Of a stretch of 57,629 nt of DNA, positions 36,214-44,134 are shown piece by piece. This DNA comes from Prevotella sp. (GTDB lineage: Bacteria > Bacteroidota > Bacteroidia > Bacteroidales > Bacteroidaceae): contig JAFLSE010000015.1 of assembly GCA_022511075.1 (NCBI GenBank), positions 1 through 57,629 of the forward strand, written 5' to 3'. Position numbers and translations under genes: made by a program. The notes under the pieces were generated by a model. The model made no database searches and was not told the DNA's origin. It saw only the letters and a list, made by a program, of their open reading frames with translations. How positions within the stretch are numbered: the stretch's first letter is position 1; each line of letters opens with the position of its first letter.

Positions 36214-37419
36214 TTATCGGATATGCTTATATATTAACCACAATACCAGTTTGGGAAAAGACAAAAAATATTTAATCTTTTGTTTAATCATATGATACCT
36301 TAGCACTTTTCTAATAGCCCTGGTGTAACCTATCTTACTATATAATCGATTGAATTTTTCATTTAACTCGTGTCGGGGGTATGGATACACTAATGATGGC
36401 TTGTAAACAAGTCGTTCTTTATAGTCTCTTTCGACATTCAGCAAATCCTTGCTTGCGGAAGAGACCGCATCGTAGAACTTGTCGCCTTTTTCGGTGTTCA
36501 CGGTCACCGAAGATACGTTCTCCTTTGAATATCCAAACGGAACTTCGTTACCGAGACCGATGAAGTCACCGATTGTTATGTCTGAGATGCGTTCGGGACG
36601 TGCATAGTTACACGTATAACAATTTTCACGTAAGGATATTCCCTTTAAGAATCCTGTAAGATAATACTGTTGAGGTTCAGGAAAATAGAATATTTCTTTT
36701 AGGTAGTTGTTCCGAGGAAATAACTTCCGTCTATCTTTCCACAAAGATAGACGGTAGTTATTTCCGTCGTTACCTCTGAAACGTATGTCTGTAACATCTT
36801 CAAGTCTATATTTCTGCTTTAAATAAGAAACTTCTTCGACAAGATATTTCGTCGGGCATACACCATGACAAATAAGGTCAACAGTTATGAGATTGTCATA
36901 TTCCTTTCTTAAGAATGTTTTCAATCCTGCTATCTGGCATGGAGTTCCCACAAACAAAACTTGTCTCCCTTCTGTCAAAAACTTTCGTACATCTTTGAAT
37001 AGAGACTTTCCTACAAGACTCTGCACATAACGCGAGCCTTTATAATACTCTAACTCTTCAAGTGTTTCTGCATAGGACATTGTAGGCGTAAGGTTTTCGT
37101 CATAACGCGAGCCAAACACGACTCCTCCCTGTTTGATTATATATTCGGACATTACTGTGCCAATGCCGCCAGATGCGCATATCTCACGTTTCTTGACATC
37201 CGTTATCCATGAAGCATAACATTTCTTTGGGTAGTTGAAATTCAAATCAATATTGTTGGGACATGTTTTTGTGCACAAATTGCATTTGACACATTTTACA
37301 TTGTCTATTATAGGGTGCATTGCTCCCAAGGAATCCTCCGTCATGGATATACATTCTTGGGGACACACTTCCATACATGCAGCACAGCCTGTACATTTGT
37401 CAGCAGAGCATATTTCCAT
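36214..37419 (-). CDS. Coenzyme F420 hydrogenase/dehydrogenase beta-subunit family protein with two 4Fe-4S sites
   Basis: The 401-residue protein starts with two ferredoxin-like clusters, CTGCAACMEVCP (residues 9-20) and CVKCNLCTKTCP (about 43-54). The FrhB-type body follows: ASGGIGTVMSEY, VLFVGTPCQIAGLK, DLICHGVCPTKY and a further cysteine cluster ENCYTCNYARPERISDITIGDF. Members of this family in polysaccharide loci are linked with pyruvyltransferases. The substrate is unknown, and coenzyme F420 itself is not expected in this group. Its ATG overlaps the flippase stop by one base, which suggests a coupled operon. Confidence 0.88.
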   Translation of the reverse strand: MEICSADKCTGCAACMEVCPQECISMTEDSLGAMHPIIDNVKCVKCNLCTKTCPNNIDLNFNYPKKCYASWITDVKKREICASGGIGTVMSEYIIKQGGVVFGSRYDENLTPTMSYAETLEELEYYKGSRYVQSLVGKSLFKDVRKFLTEGRQVLFVGTPCQIAGLKTFLRKEYDNLITVDLICHGVCPTKYLVEEVSYLKQKYRLEDVTDIRFRGNDGNNYRLSLWKDRRKLFPRNNYLKEIFYFPEPQQYYLTGFLKGISLRENCYTCNYARPERISDITIGDFIGLGNEVPFGYSKENVSSVTVNTEKGDKFYDAVSSASKDLLNVERDYKERLVYKPSLVYPYPRHELNEKFNRLYSKIGYTRAIRKVLRYHMIKQKIKYFLSFPKLVLWLIYKHIR

Positions 37420-38921
37420 TATTTTCTTAATATTTTAAAGTCAATAATTCGTGTCGTTTGCAGAATAGCCATATATAATATAAGCCATATCATAGATTTT
37501 GTAACACATACAAAAATGTATGTAACTCGCTCGTTTATATCCCCATATAAACTTGTCGAAACAGGTATGAGATATACAAAGATATAACAAAGTAATGCAA
37601 TAGATGTGGGGAGCGCAAAACATCTGAACATCCTTAACCTGCTGAGATGTAGCAATTTTTTATAAAAGTACATATAGTACAAGCCCATGATTATCAAAAC
37701 ATATACAAAATAAGCGATAACGGCAGACCCAACATCATAATATTTACATAAAACGGCATTTAAGAACATTGATCCAATGCATGCTATAGATGTTATCTTT
37801 ACAAGCGATTTTGTTTTTCCATGAGCCAAGACAAGTGCATTCCCTGGAGTGGTATGCATCTGGATTAAAACCGTTATACACCAGATTATAAGCCATTTTG
37901 ATAAATAAATGTATTCTTTCCCAACGTATGCAGCCAAAACTTCAGGAGCACATAAAATAAAAGGAAAGCACATTATTGTTGTAATAACTGTTGTGTAAAC
38001 AGTCCATTTATATGCAAATTCCCTCATTGCCGCTTCATCGTTTTTTGCCACCATTTCCGATGTTTTAGGAAGAAATATACCGGAGAATGTACCACATAAC
38101 ATTATTATGAATTGGGGGACGACTTCGATAATTCTGAAGTCAGCAACCGCAGTAGCTCCATTTTGTGCGAATATTCCCAATAAAATGGGGCGCGATTGTG
38201 TAGCTGTAACCTGGAATATGGAAAGGAAAAATATAGAAAGACTGAATGTCAATACTATATTAAAGTCTTCCCAATACCATGCTGGCTTTAAACTGTCTAT
38301 AAGTCCGTCTGCTTTGCATTTATAGGCGTATGGTATGAATGCTAACGCAACAAAACATGTAATATATAAAAAATATGTGGTCAATGTAAGATTTGCTACG
38401 AATACAAGTGCAATTGCTACGACTTTTAATAACGTAATTAGGCATTGTACTTGCATTGTGAACGTTATTTGCTTGTCTGCAATCAATAGTTGATTAAATG
38501 TTGTGGCTCCCCAGCTAAAAACACTGAATATGGCAATAATAAGTAAACATATACGCAACTGAAGAAATTGTTCATGGGAAATTGCAAAAAATCCTTCTCC
38601 CTCAAATGCCAAAGCAAGTAGTCCGACGATGTTGATAAGAGAAATTATAAAATAAAAAGTAATGTTTGTTCTTGCAACACGATAAATTTTGTCGATATTT
38701 CCTTGGGCTTTCCATTGTGAGAAAAATTTCACGGCTCCTACATTCATTCCTAAATCAAGCAAATGCATATATCCATTGCAGGCGGTAGCCAATGACAATA
38801 TTCCATAGTCCGCTTTTCCGTAATAGCCTAAAAGCAAAGGAACAGATATAAATCCCACTATGGCTGTCAGCACCTTTGACAAGGTGCTCCAAAAGAAAGA
38901 GGAGATATAATAATTAGCCAT
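37419..38921 (-). CDS. Wzx-type polysaccharide flippase (MOP superfamily)
   Basis: The 500-residue protein starts MANYYISSFFWSTLSKVLTAIVGFISVPLLLGYYGKADYG, the usual N-terminal helix pair of O-antigen translocases. About 14 membrane helices can be traced. It should move the lipid-linked repeat unit across the inner membrane so that the polymerase can use it. It is the only flippase in the locus, so a Wzx/Wzy-dependent pathway is likely. No initiating phosphoglycosyltransferase is seen in the window and it must lie elsewhere. Confidence 0.92.
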   Translation of the reverse strand: MANYYISSFFWSTLSKVLTAIVGFISVPLLLGYYGKADYGILSLATACNGYMHLLDLGMNVGAVKFFSQWKAQGNIDKIYRVARTNITFYFIISLINIVGLLALAFEGEGFFAISHEQFLQLRICLLIIAIFSVFSWGATTFNQLLIADKQITFTMQVQCLITLLKVVAIALVFVANLTLTTYFLYITCFVALAFIPYAYKCKADGLIDSLKPAWYWEDFNIVLTFSLSIFFLSIFQVTATQSRPILLGIFAQNGATAVADFRIIEVVPQFIIMLCGTFSGIFLPKTSEMVAKNDEAAMREFAYKWTVYTTVITTIMCFPFILCAPEVLAAYVGKEYIYLSKWLIIWCITVLIQMHTTPGNALVLAHGKTKSLVKITSIACIGSMFLNAVLCKYYDVGSAVIAYFVYVLIIMGLYYMYFYKKLLHLSRLRMFRCFALPTSIALLCYIFVYLIPVSTSLYGDINERVTYIFVCVTKSMIWLILYMAILQTTRIIDFKILRK

Positions 38922-38976
38922 AATAATAAGTATTTAAACTGCGACTATCAGAATATATCTATAAAGTATGTTACGA

Positions 38977-39339
38977 TTATCTATTAGTGTCAGAAAATTT
39001 AGCAACGATTGACTTGCACAAATCCATTGCAGCCCCTGTGGCAACATCCATATTATAATACTCCCAGTCAGCAAAACGCCCCGTAAAATAAAAACTTTCT
39101 GAAGAAAGCGTATTTTTGAGACAGCTTATCATCTCACAAGTTTCTGCATCTTGTATTGGATATGTGTAACGGTTATATTGGTGGGTGATATATTTCGGAC
39201 TGAAAGGAATCCTTGAAAGGTTTTCCTGTATATCTTCTTTGCTTATTTTGTCAGTAAACTCGATTGTTGCGGTAGTCTTTCCTGGCACATTGTTGTACGG
39301 AGAAAAGTTGCCTGTACATATAATTCTATGAGCCTGATG
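38977..39339 (-). pseudogene. C-terminal remnant of an FAD-dependent amine oxidase/UDP-galactopyranose-mutase-like gene
   Basis: The frame is open from just after TAG at 39340-39342 to a stop at 38977, about 120 codons. It reads IICTGNFSPYNNVPGK early and FTGRFADWEYYNMDVATGAAMDL late. The late motif matches the C-terminal FAD-binding end of NAD(P)-binding amine oxidoreductases found in sugar loci. The N-terminal two-thirds, with the dinucleotide fold, are missing. A short MNLEQIASGS frame abuts it upstream in another phase. Only 296 bases separate it from rfbB, and they contain no other gene. I judge it dead. Confidence 0.6.
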
Positions 39340-39551
39340 CTATTTGTTCCAAATTCATGATTATTAAAATAAAAACGACAAAGTATATTATAATACTTAC
39401 CTAAGTATCCTATATGTATAGAATCGACAGGATTTGTGCCTCCACTTCCTTAAACAGCATTTCGAGCTGTAATGTGTGGTTGCACTCACTGCGATAGAAG
39501 CACAATCAGTTATTAGTGTTCTGTGTTCAATACCAAATAACAGGAAACAAC

Positions 39552-39610
39552 CCCAAAAGATTTCTCCTTTGGGAATGAATGTAATTAGTTACCTATTTTA
39601 GTATTAGTGT
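39552..39610. repeat. Direct repeat copy A (about 60 bp), at the rfbB 3' end
   Basis: Starts CCCAAAAGATTTCTCC and covers the last codons of rfbB. A second copy at 40832-40891 differs at about four positions. A hairpin-forming CCCAAA/TTTGGG pair sits inside it. Confidence 0.9.
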
Positions 39611-40733
39611 ACATATTATCGTAGTACTTCTGATAGTCGCCGTTCGTCACATTGTCAAGCCATTCCTGGTTGTCAAGATACCAGCGCACCGTACGCTCGA
39701 TGCCTTCCTCAAACTGCAGCGACGGCTCCCAGCCCAATTCGCGTTGCAGTTTCGAGGAGTCAATGGCGTAGCGTAGGTCGTGACCGGCACGGTCGGTGAC
39801 ATAGGTTATCAAGTCCATATCCTCACCCTCTTTGCGACCCAACAGACGGTCTACGGTATTGATGACCACCTTGATGATGTCTATGTTCTTCCACTCGTTG
39901 AAGCCTCCGATGTTGTAAGTGTCTGCTATCCTGCCCTCATGGAAAATCAGGTCGATGGCACGGGCATGGTCTTCAACGAACAGCCAGTCGCGCACGTTCT
40001 CACCCTTGCCATAGACGGGCAGCGGCTTGCGGTGGCGGATGTTGTTGATGAACAGCGGTATCAGTTTCTCCGGGAACTGATATGGACCGTAGTTGTTAGA
40101 GCAGTTCGTTACGACAACGGGCATGCCGTATGTGTCGTGGTAGGCACGTACGAAGTGGTCGCTCGAAGCCTTCGATGCACTGTACGGTGAATGTGGATTA
40201 TACTTCGTGGTCTCAAGGAAGAACCTGTCGCCGTATGCCAGATGATGCTCGGCACTTGAGGCTGTTGTTGTGAACGGCGGCTCTATGCCTTCGGGATGTG
40301 TCAGTTCCAGTGCACCGTAGACCTCATCGGTGGAGATATGATAGAAGCGCTTGCCATCATATTTCTCTGGCAATGATTCCCAGTAGAGTTTGGCTGCCTG
40401 AAGCAGTGAAAGCGTGCCCATCACGTTGGTCTTTGCGAATGTGAACGGGTCTTTGATGCTGCGGTCTACGTGGCTCTCGGCAGCCAGGTGGATAATGCCG
40501 TCCACCTTCCTGTCCTGCATAAGCTGATAGAATGATTCGAAATCACAGATGTCCATCTTTACAAACTCATAGTTGGGCTTGTCCTCGATGTCCTTCAGGT
40601 TTGCCAGGTTGCCGGCATATGTCAGCTTGTCGAGGTTGATGATATGATACTCTGGATATTTGTTCACGAATAGACGCACTACATGGCTTCCTATGAAGCC
40701 TGCACCGCCTGTAATTACGATTGTTCTCTTCAT
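39585..40733 (-). CDS. rfbB: dTDP-glucose 4,6-dehydratase
   Basis: The 382-residue short-chain dehydrogenase starts MKRTIVITGGAGFIGSHVVRLF, with the NAD-binding GxxGxxG. The catalytic residues are visible: HISTDEVYG and YSASKASSDHF (the Y-x3-K pair). It makes dTDP-4-keto-6-deoxyglucose, the branch point for rhamnose, fucosamine-type and other deoxysugars. The other rml genes are not in the window. The last eleven codons lie in a 59-base segment that is repeated upstream of the gene, so the gene is bracketed by direct repeats. Confidence 0.95.
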   Translation of the reverse strand: MKRTIVITGGAGFIGSHVVRLFVNKYPEYHIINLDKLTYAGNLANLKDIEDKPNYEFVKMDICDFESFYQLMQDRKVDGIIHLAAESHVDRSIKDPFTFAKTNVMGTLSLLQAAKLYWESLPEKYDGKRFYHISTDEVYGALELTHPEGIEPPFTTTASSAEHHLAYGDRFFLETTKYNPHSPYSASKASSDHFVRAYHDTYGMPVVVTNCSNNYGPYQFPEKLIPLFINNIRHRKPLPVYGKGENVRDWLFVEDHARAIDLIFHEGRIADTYNIGGFNEWKNIDIIKVVINTVDRLLGRKEGEDMDLITYVTDRAGHDLRYAIDSSKLQRELGWEPSLQFEEGIERTVRWYLDNQEWLDNVTNGDYQKYYDNMYTNTKIGN

Positions 40734-40831
40734 ACTTAGGATATTAAAATAAGTCTAATCTTTGATTAGCGTTCCTTATCAGTTATAAGTGTTATTTGAT
40801 GAGTTGTTATTTACAAACAACACAACATACT

Positions 40832-40891
40832 CCCAAAAGATTTCTCCTTTGGGAAAGAATGTAATTAGCGACCTATTTTAGTTATTAGTGT
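40832..40891. repeat. Direct repeat copy B (about 60 bp), upstream of rfbB
   Basis: It matches copy A at 39552-39610 with about four differences and one indel. On the minus strand it contains the relic of a gene end (ACT AAT, one extra A, then ACT AAA ATA GGT CGC TAA), parallel to the end of rfbB. Confidence 0.9.
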
Positions 40892-40946
40892 TTAGTGTTC
40901 AGTTATCAGTTAGAGGAGTTAAAAACAAATGTATTAGTGTCAATAA

Positions 40947-41360
40947 CTAAATATTTTCGCAGAGTTTTAAAATCTCCTCAACTGTATATACAGGAATGGA
41001 GGATAATGAGAAATCGGGGTTGTTACGTGTTACAATGCAATCTGCGTTTACTTTGATTGCAGACTTGTGTTGAACAGCATCCTCATAATCTTTCCAATCA
41101 CTTGTCAATTCAGAGATAACCGTATCCGAAGTTAAATCAATGATCTCCACGAAATGAGACAATGATTCAAGTTTAGACTTAATTTGTATTGAACCATATT
41201 TACGGCCGATATATACAGCGTTAAGAATAGAAACAGAAGATATCACGAGTTTAACCTTGCCTATATATCCGGTAGCAAACAATGCTTTTGCAGGTTCAAA
41301 AAAGGTATCGCGTCGGCAAATAAAATCCACCAAAATATTTGTGTCTATGTAGACCTTCAT
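40947..41360 (-). CDS. PIN-domain toxin (VapC-like)
   Basis: The 137-residue protein starts MKVYIDTNILVDFICRRD. The acidic PIN residues are Asp6, the DYED cluster at 91-94 and Asp107 in NADCIVTRN. Such RNases cleave tRNA or rRNA when not bound by the antitoxin. Its ATG overlaps the antitoxin stop by four bases, so the two are coupled. It lies between rfbB and the ATPase module. The size is normal for the family. Confidence 0.85.
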   Translation of the reverse strand: MKVYIDTNILVDFICRRDTFFEPAKALFATGYIGKVKLVISSVSILNAVYIGRKYGSIQIKSKLESLSHFVEIIDLTSDTVISELTSDWKDYEDAVQHKSAIKVNADCIVTRNNPDFSLSSIPVYTVEEILKLCENI

Positions 41361-41632
41361 GGCATATATTTCTGTTCAACCAATATATCAATACCTTTTT
41401 CTTCTGCAGGAACAGTCTCTGCAAGATCTTCAGCCACAAAAGAATCCATATAGTCAAGGGCTTGTTGATACTCCAAAGTATTACGATAACTTTTTGTAGT
41501 CGTGTCTGAAGGCATAACCTTTATCATCTTCCGAACAGCATATTCAAGAAAACTGCTTATGGTCATATTATTCTGTGCGGCAAATCGTTCTGCCTCTTTA
41601 TATAATGCTGAATCTATTGTTATCGTATTCAT
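41357..41632 (-). CDS. Antitoxin partner of the PIN toxin (DUF6364-like)
   Basis: The start at 41632 (MNTITIDSALYKEAERFA) gives 91 residues. An ATG at 41647 is also possible, but one at 41698 lies upstream of the promoter -7 element and is not used. A beta-strand and two helices at the N-terminus suggest a ribbon-helix-helix DNA-binding fold, and the C-terminal 50 residues are acidic and likely wrap the toxin. The pair probably represses its own promoter. That promoter is almost identical to the one of the AAA ATPase at 43918. Confidence 0.75.
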   Translation of the reverse strand: MNTITIDSALYKEAERFAAQNNMTISSFLEYAVRKMIKVMPSDTTTKSYRNTLEYQQALDYMDSFVAEDLAETVPAEEKGIDILVEQKYMP

Positions 41633-41667
41633 ACCGTTTATCCTCATCGCTGAAATTAATTCCTGCT

Positions 41668-41728
41668 GCAAAGATACTGCAAATCGAATGGAATACAAAA
41701 TAAATTAACTTTATTTATTTTTATTCCT
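41668..41728 (-). promoter_or_regulatory. Promoter of the toxin-antitoxin pair; copy 1 of a 61-bp repeat
   Basis: On the minus strand CAAA at 41696-41699 (TTTG) and TATCTTTG at 41669-41676 are 19 bases apart, a perfect match. The AT-rich near-palindrome around TAAATTAACTTTATTTA lies upstream, at 41701-41717, and is a possible operator. A nearly identical 61-base block lies at 43940-44000. Confidence 0.85.
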
Positions 41729-41801
41729 GAGATGTAGCGTATTTTATTCAAAAGTACATCTTTTTTCTGACATCTCCAAAAGAAACTATCAAAAAGTTAT
41801 A

Positions 41802-42076
41802 CTATTCCAGTTCATACTCTGCGAGGGCGATGCCGAGTCGGCGACGTGTTTCACGCAGTTCATTCGGGTCGTCAACAAAGCGACCGAGAATGTGCATTAT
41901 TTCCTGATAGTACTTCAGATGATAGCAGCCCTCGCCTTTTTGATTTTGTAGAAGGTGGAGTGGCTGAAACGACACGCATGCATGAGCTCGCAGACTGGAA
42001 TGCAGTGGGTGCGGAGCTCGCTGGAAAGAACAATGCCGAAACGGCGGTTGTTCGTGGTGAAACTTGTTTTTGCCAT
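41802..42076 (-). pseudogene. Small Bacteroidales gene with a -1 frameshift at an A5 tract
   Basis: The ATG at 42076 opens MAKTSFTTNNRRFGIVLSSE and continues to FSHSTFYKIKK. At A5 (41937-41941 as T) the frame leaves the one that would read GEGCYHLKYYQEIMHILGRF and end in a TAG at 41802. One more A would give a 91-residue protein that contains a helix-turn-helix-like STFYKIKKGEG segment. I do not know its function. It may be a sequencing artefact, a recent pseudogene or a phase switch. It has no clear promoter of its own on the minus strand. Confidence 0.6.
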
Positions 42077-42123
42077 AGTTTTTCGTTTAATATTTGACAA
42101 TTGTTGTTAAAATGTCTTTCAAT

Positions 42124-42145
42124 ATTCCCGCATATATACGGGAAT
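42124..42145. promoter_or_regulatory. Perfect inverted repeat (ATTCCCG, 8 bases, CGGGAAT)
   Basis: The two 7-base arms are separated by an AT-rich loop (CATATATA). It lies between the frameshifted small gene and the plus-strand -7 element at 42165, so it may be an operator for either. Function unproven. Confidence 0.6.
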
Positions 42146-42164
42146 CGATATTTGCATAATGTAT

Positions 42165-42172
42165 TATCTTTG
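42165..42172 (+). promoter_or_regulatory. -7 element TATCTTTG, plus strand, before the nested inverted repeat
   Basis: An exact TAnnTTTG match. No -33 TTTG is seen at the right distance. A short reading frame starts at ATG 42209, 30 bases further on, and runs through the hairpin to 42448. Confidence 0.5.
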
Positions 42173-42227
42173 TGGCGGAATTCAAGAAACCGCAATACAT
42201 ATACGAATATGAATGTATCTTATTTTA

Positions 42228-42361
42228 GGAACAGTAACAGTAAGGAACAGTCTTTTTCAAGACTTTCTCACGCACGTACGCAGGAAGTCACGGCACGGCG
42301 AGAGTTCCTGCGTACGTGCGAGGAATTTTCAGAATTTAGTGATTCTTACTGTTACTGTTCC
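42228..42361. repeat. Large nested inverted repeat (two perfect stems)
   Basis: Outer arms: GGAACAGTAACAGTAAG at 42228-42244 and its exact reverse complement at 42345-42361. Inner arms: CGCACGTACGCAGGAA at 42271-42286 and its exact reverse complement at 42305-42320. An 18-base loop lies in the middle. The element could be a cruciform, a structured RNA or a small non-autonomous mobile element. No target-site duplication is obvious. Confidence 0.9.
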
Positions 42362-42378
42362 CATCAAAACGTAAGTAG

Positions 42379-42444
42379 TCTCGATGGCAAACGAACCTGC
42401 TCTCGATGGACAACGGACTTGCTTTCGATGGCAAACGGACTTAA
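42379..42444. repeat. 22-bp tandem repeat, three copies
   Basis: Units begin at 42379, 42401 and 42423. The core is TCGATGGCAAACGGACTT with a few substitutions. A partial fourth copy with GTCGATGGCAAAG lies at 42474-42486. It follows the nested inverted repeat directly. Confidence 0.9.
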
Positions 42445-42496
42445 GTGAGGAGTGAACCACAGGTCTACCCCTTGTCGATGGCAAAGCCTGTGACGA

Positions 42497-43918
42497 TTAT
42501 TCTTTAAACAAATCCTCTGCCGTTATTACATTCTGAACACTGTGCTCATACATATTGTGTTTGATTCCAAAAGGAGCTATGAATGTTGTATGAATGGCTT
42601 TATGCGACTTTTGTGTTTCTCTGAAACGTCCAGCCTTGTGACGCAGGTTTTCATTGTCTGATTTTTCTATGGCATACTCCGTGGTTGAGAATTTCATCTC
42701 GCAGAGATTGACAACATGGTCTGCACGGTCGATTACCATATCTATTTGCGCACCATCGCCATATATTGGGTCATCATTTACTCGCCACGAGTATATCTGG
42801 GTGGAAACTCCTGATATACCTAATGCCTGTTTTATCTGTCGGATATGCCCGAAACAAAGTTGTTCAAATGCAAGCCCTTCCCACACATTGCGAACGGCAG
42901 TGTTTGTGTTGATGCTCCAATAATTCTCGTCTACATTGGATTTGTCTTTCAAAAACTTGTAATAGAACAACGTGTAGTTGTCTATAAGTTGGAAAATGGC
43001 TGTATTATGCTTTATTCCTTTATGCTTGTATTTGCGTATAAACCCGCATGCCTCCAAATCCTCCAACACCCTTGTAAGAAGCCCGTTGTTTGGCATGTCG
43101 CTTTCGCTGATAAGTTCATCGCGAGTCATTCCCATTCTCTTGGTTCCAAGTGCTTCTACTACCTTGATGTAAGGTCCGTAATTCTTGAACAGCGACTTGT
43201 ACAACTCATTATATTCATCATGTAGTTTGCCTGTCTGCGAGAAAAACAACGCATCAATGTTCTGGGCTACACTTTTTCCGTGTTCCAACTGCGACCAATA
43301 GAAAGGAACGCCTCCCATAATCATATAACACTCCATTATGCCATAGCGCGTCATTCCAAGATTATGCTTCTTGGTATATTGTTCACATTCGCCAAGAGTG
43401 AATGGAGAGAGGTTTATTCTATATGTAACTCTATTGTGCAAACCGCCATGATCCTTGAATACATTGTTGATAATCCATGATGTTGCCGAGCCACAGATAA
43501 TAAGGAGTATGTCTTTCCGAGCCGACGCATAGCCGTTCCAGAAATGTTCTATTGCGGAAACGAAGTTCGAACGTGGGGCATCCATCCATGGCAACTCGTC
43601 GATAAAGACAACCTTCTTTCGCTTTTTTTGTTGGTCAAGCAACTGTGATAGCAGGAAGAATGCATCCGACCAATCAATGGGGATACGGCACTTTTTCATA
43701 CCGCATCGAATGAGTGACTGACGGAACTCACGCAGTTGTGCACGCGTATTCTGGTTTGCCAAACCCGAATGCTGGAAAGCAAATTTATAGTTGAATGTTT
43801 CTCTTACAAGGAATGTTTTACCCACACGACGGCGTCCTGTCACTGCAACAAATTCAGAATACTCCGATTCGTATGCCTTCAAAAGTTCTTGCTGTTCTTT
43901 TCTTCTACCGATTATCAT
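42497..43918 (-). CDS. AAA ATPase with DUF234 domain
   Basis: The start at 43918 (MIIGRRKEQQELLKAYES) gives 473 residues. An upstream ATG at 43954 lies before the -7 element and is not used. Walker A is GRRRVGKT (28-35), Walker B is VVFIDELPW, and the sensor is LLIICGSATSW. The second half has the helix-turn-helix-like NNGLLTRVLEDLEACGFI and the DUF234 end EGLAFEQLCFGH. Similar to the DUF4143 ATPase at 31072 in general plan but a distinct family. Its role is not settled. It sits just downstream of the UpxY gene, bracketed by direct repeats that look like a duplicated promoter. Confidence 0.9.
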   Translation of the reverse strand: MIIGRRKEQQELLKAYESEYSEFVAVTGRRRVGKTFLVRETFNYKFAFQHSGLANQNTRAQLREFRQSLIRCGMKKCRIPIDWSDAFFLLSQLLDQQKKRKKVVFIDELPWMDAPRSNFVSAIEHFWNGYASARKDILLIICGSATSWIINNVFKDHGGLHNRVTYRINLSPFTLGECEQYTKKHNLGMTRYGIMECYMIMGGVPFYWSQLEHGKSVAQNIDALFFSQTGKLHDEYNELYKSLFKNYGPYIKVVEALGTKRMGMTRDELISESDMPNNGLLTRVLEDLEACGFIRKYKHKGIKHNTAIFQLIDNYTLFYYKFLKDKSNVDENYWSINTNTAVRNVWEGLAFEQLCFGHIRQIKQALGISGVSTQIYSWRVNDDPIYGDGAQIDMVIDRADHVVNLCEMKFSTTEYAIEKSDNENLRHKAGRFRETQKSHKAIHTTFIAPFGIKHNMYEHSVQNVITAEDLFKE

Positions 43919-43939
43919 AGCAATATCATTGTTTTGGTT

Positions 43940-44000
43940 GCAAAGATACAGCAAATAGAATGGAATGCAAAATAAATTAACTTTATTTATTTTTATTCCT
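43940..44000 (-). promoter_or_regulatory. Promoter of the DUF234 ATPase; copy 2 of a 61-bp repeat
   Basis: It differs from 41668-41728 at only three of 61 positions. The TTTG (43968-43971) and TATCTTTG (43941-43948) are 19 bases apart and 23 bases before the ATG at 43918. Confidence 0.85.
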
Positions 44001-44134
44001 TAAGGAACGTCGAATCTTATGGAAATACAATCAAAAAATCTGTTTATAGCGTGCTAAATTTATGCTTTTTCTTAAAATATAGCATTGTTTGAACGAAGTC
44101 TATGGTGTATCAAAACTGTTTTTTCACTTCCTCT

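Noticed and set aside
42379..42444. CRISPR array
   Set aside because: The 22-bp units are directly adjacent with no spacers, and no cas genes are present.
42209..42448. Plus-strand frame of 79 codons (MNVSYFRNSNSKEQ) through the nested inverted repeat
   Set aside because: It has a -7 element at a suitable distance, but it runs through both stems and the tandem repeats, which more simply explain the sequence. Not annotated as a gene, but it could be a real small protein.
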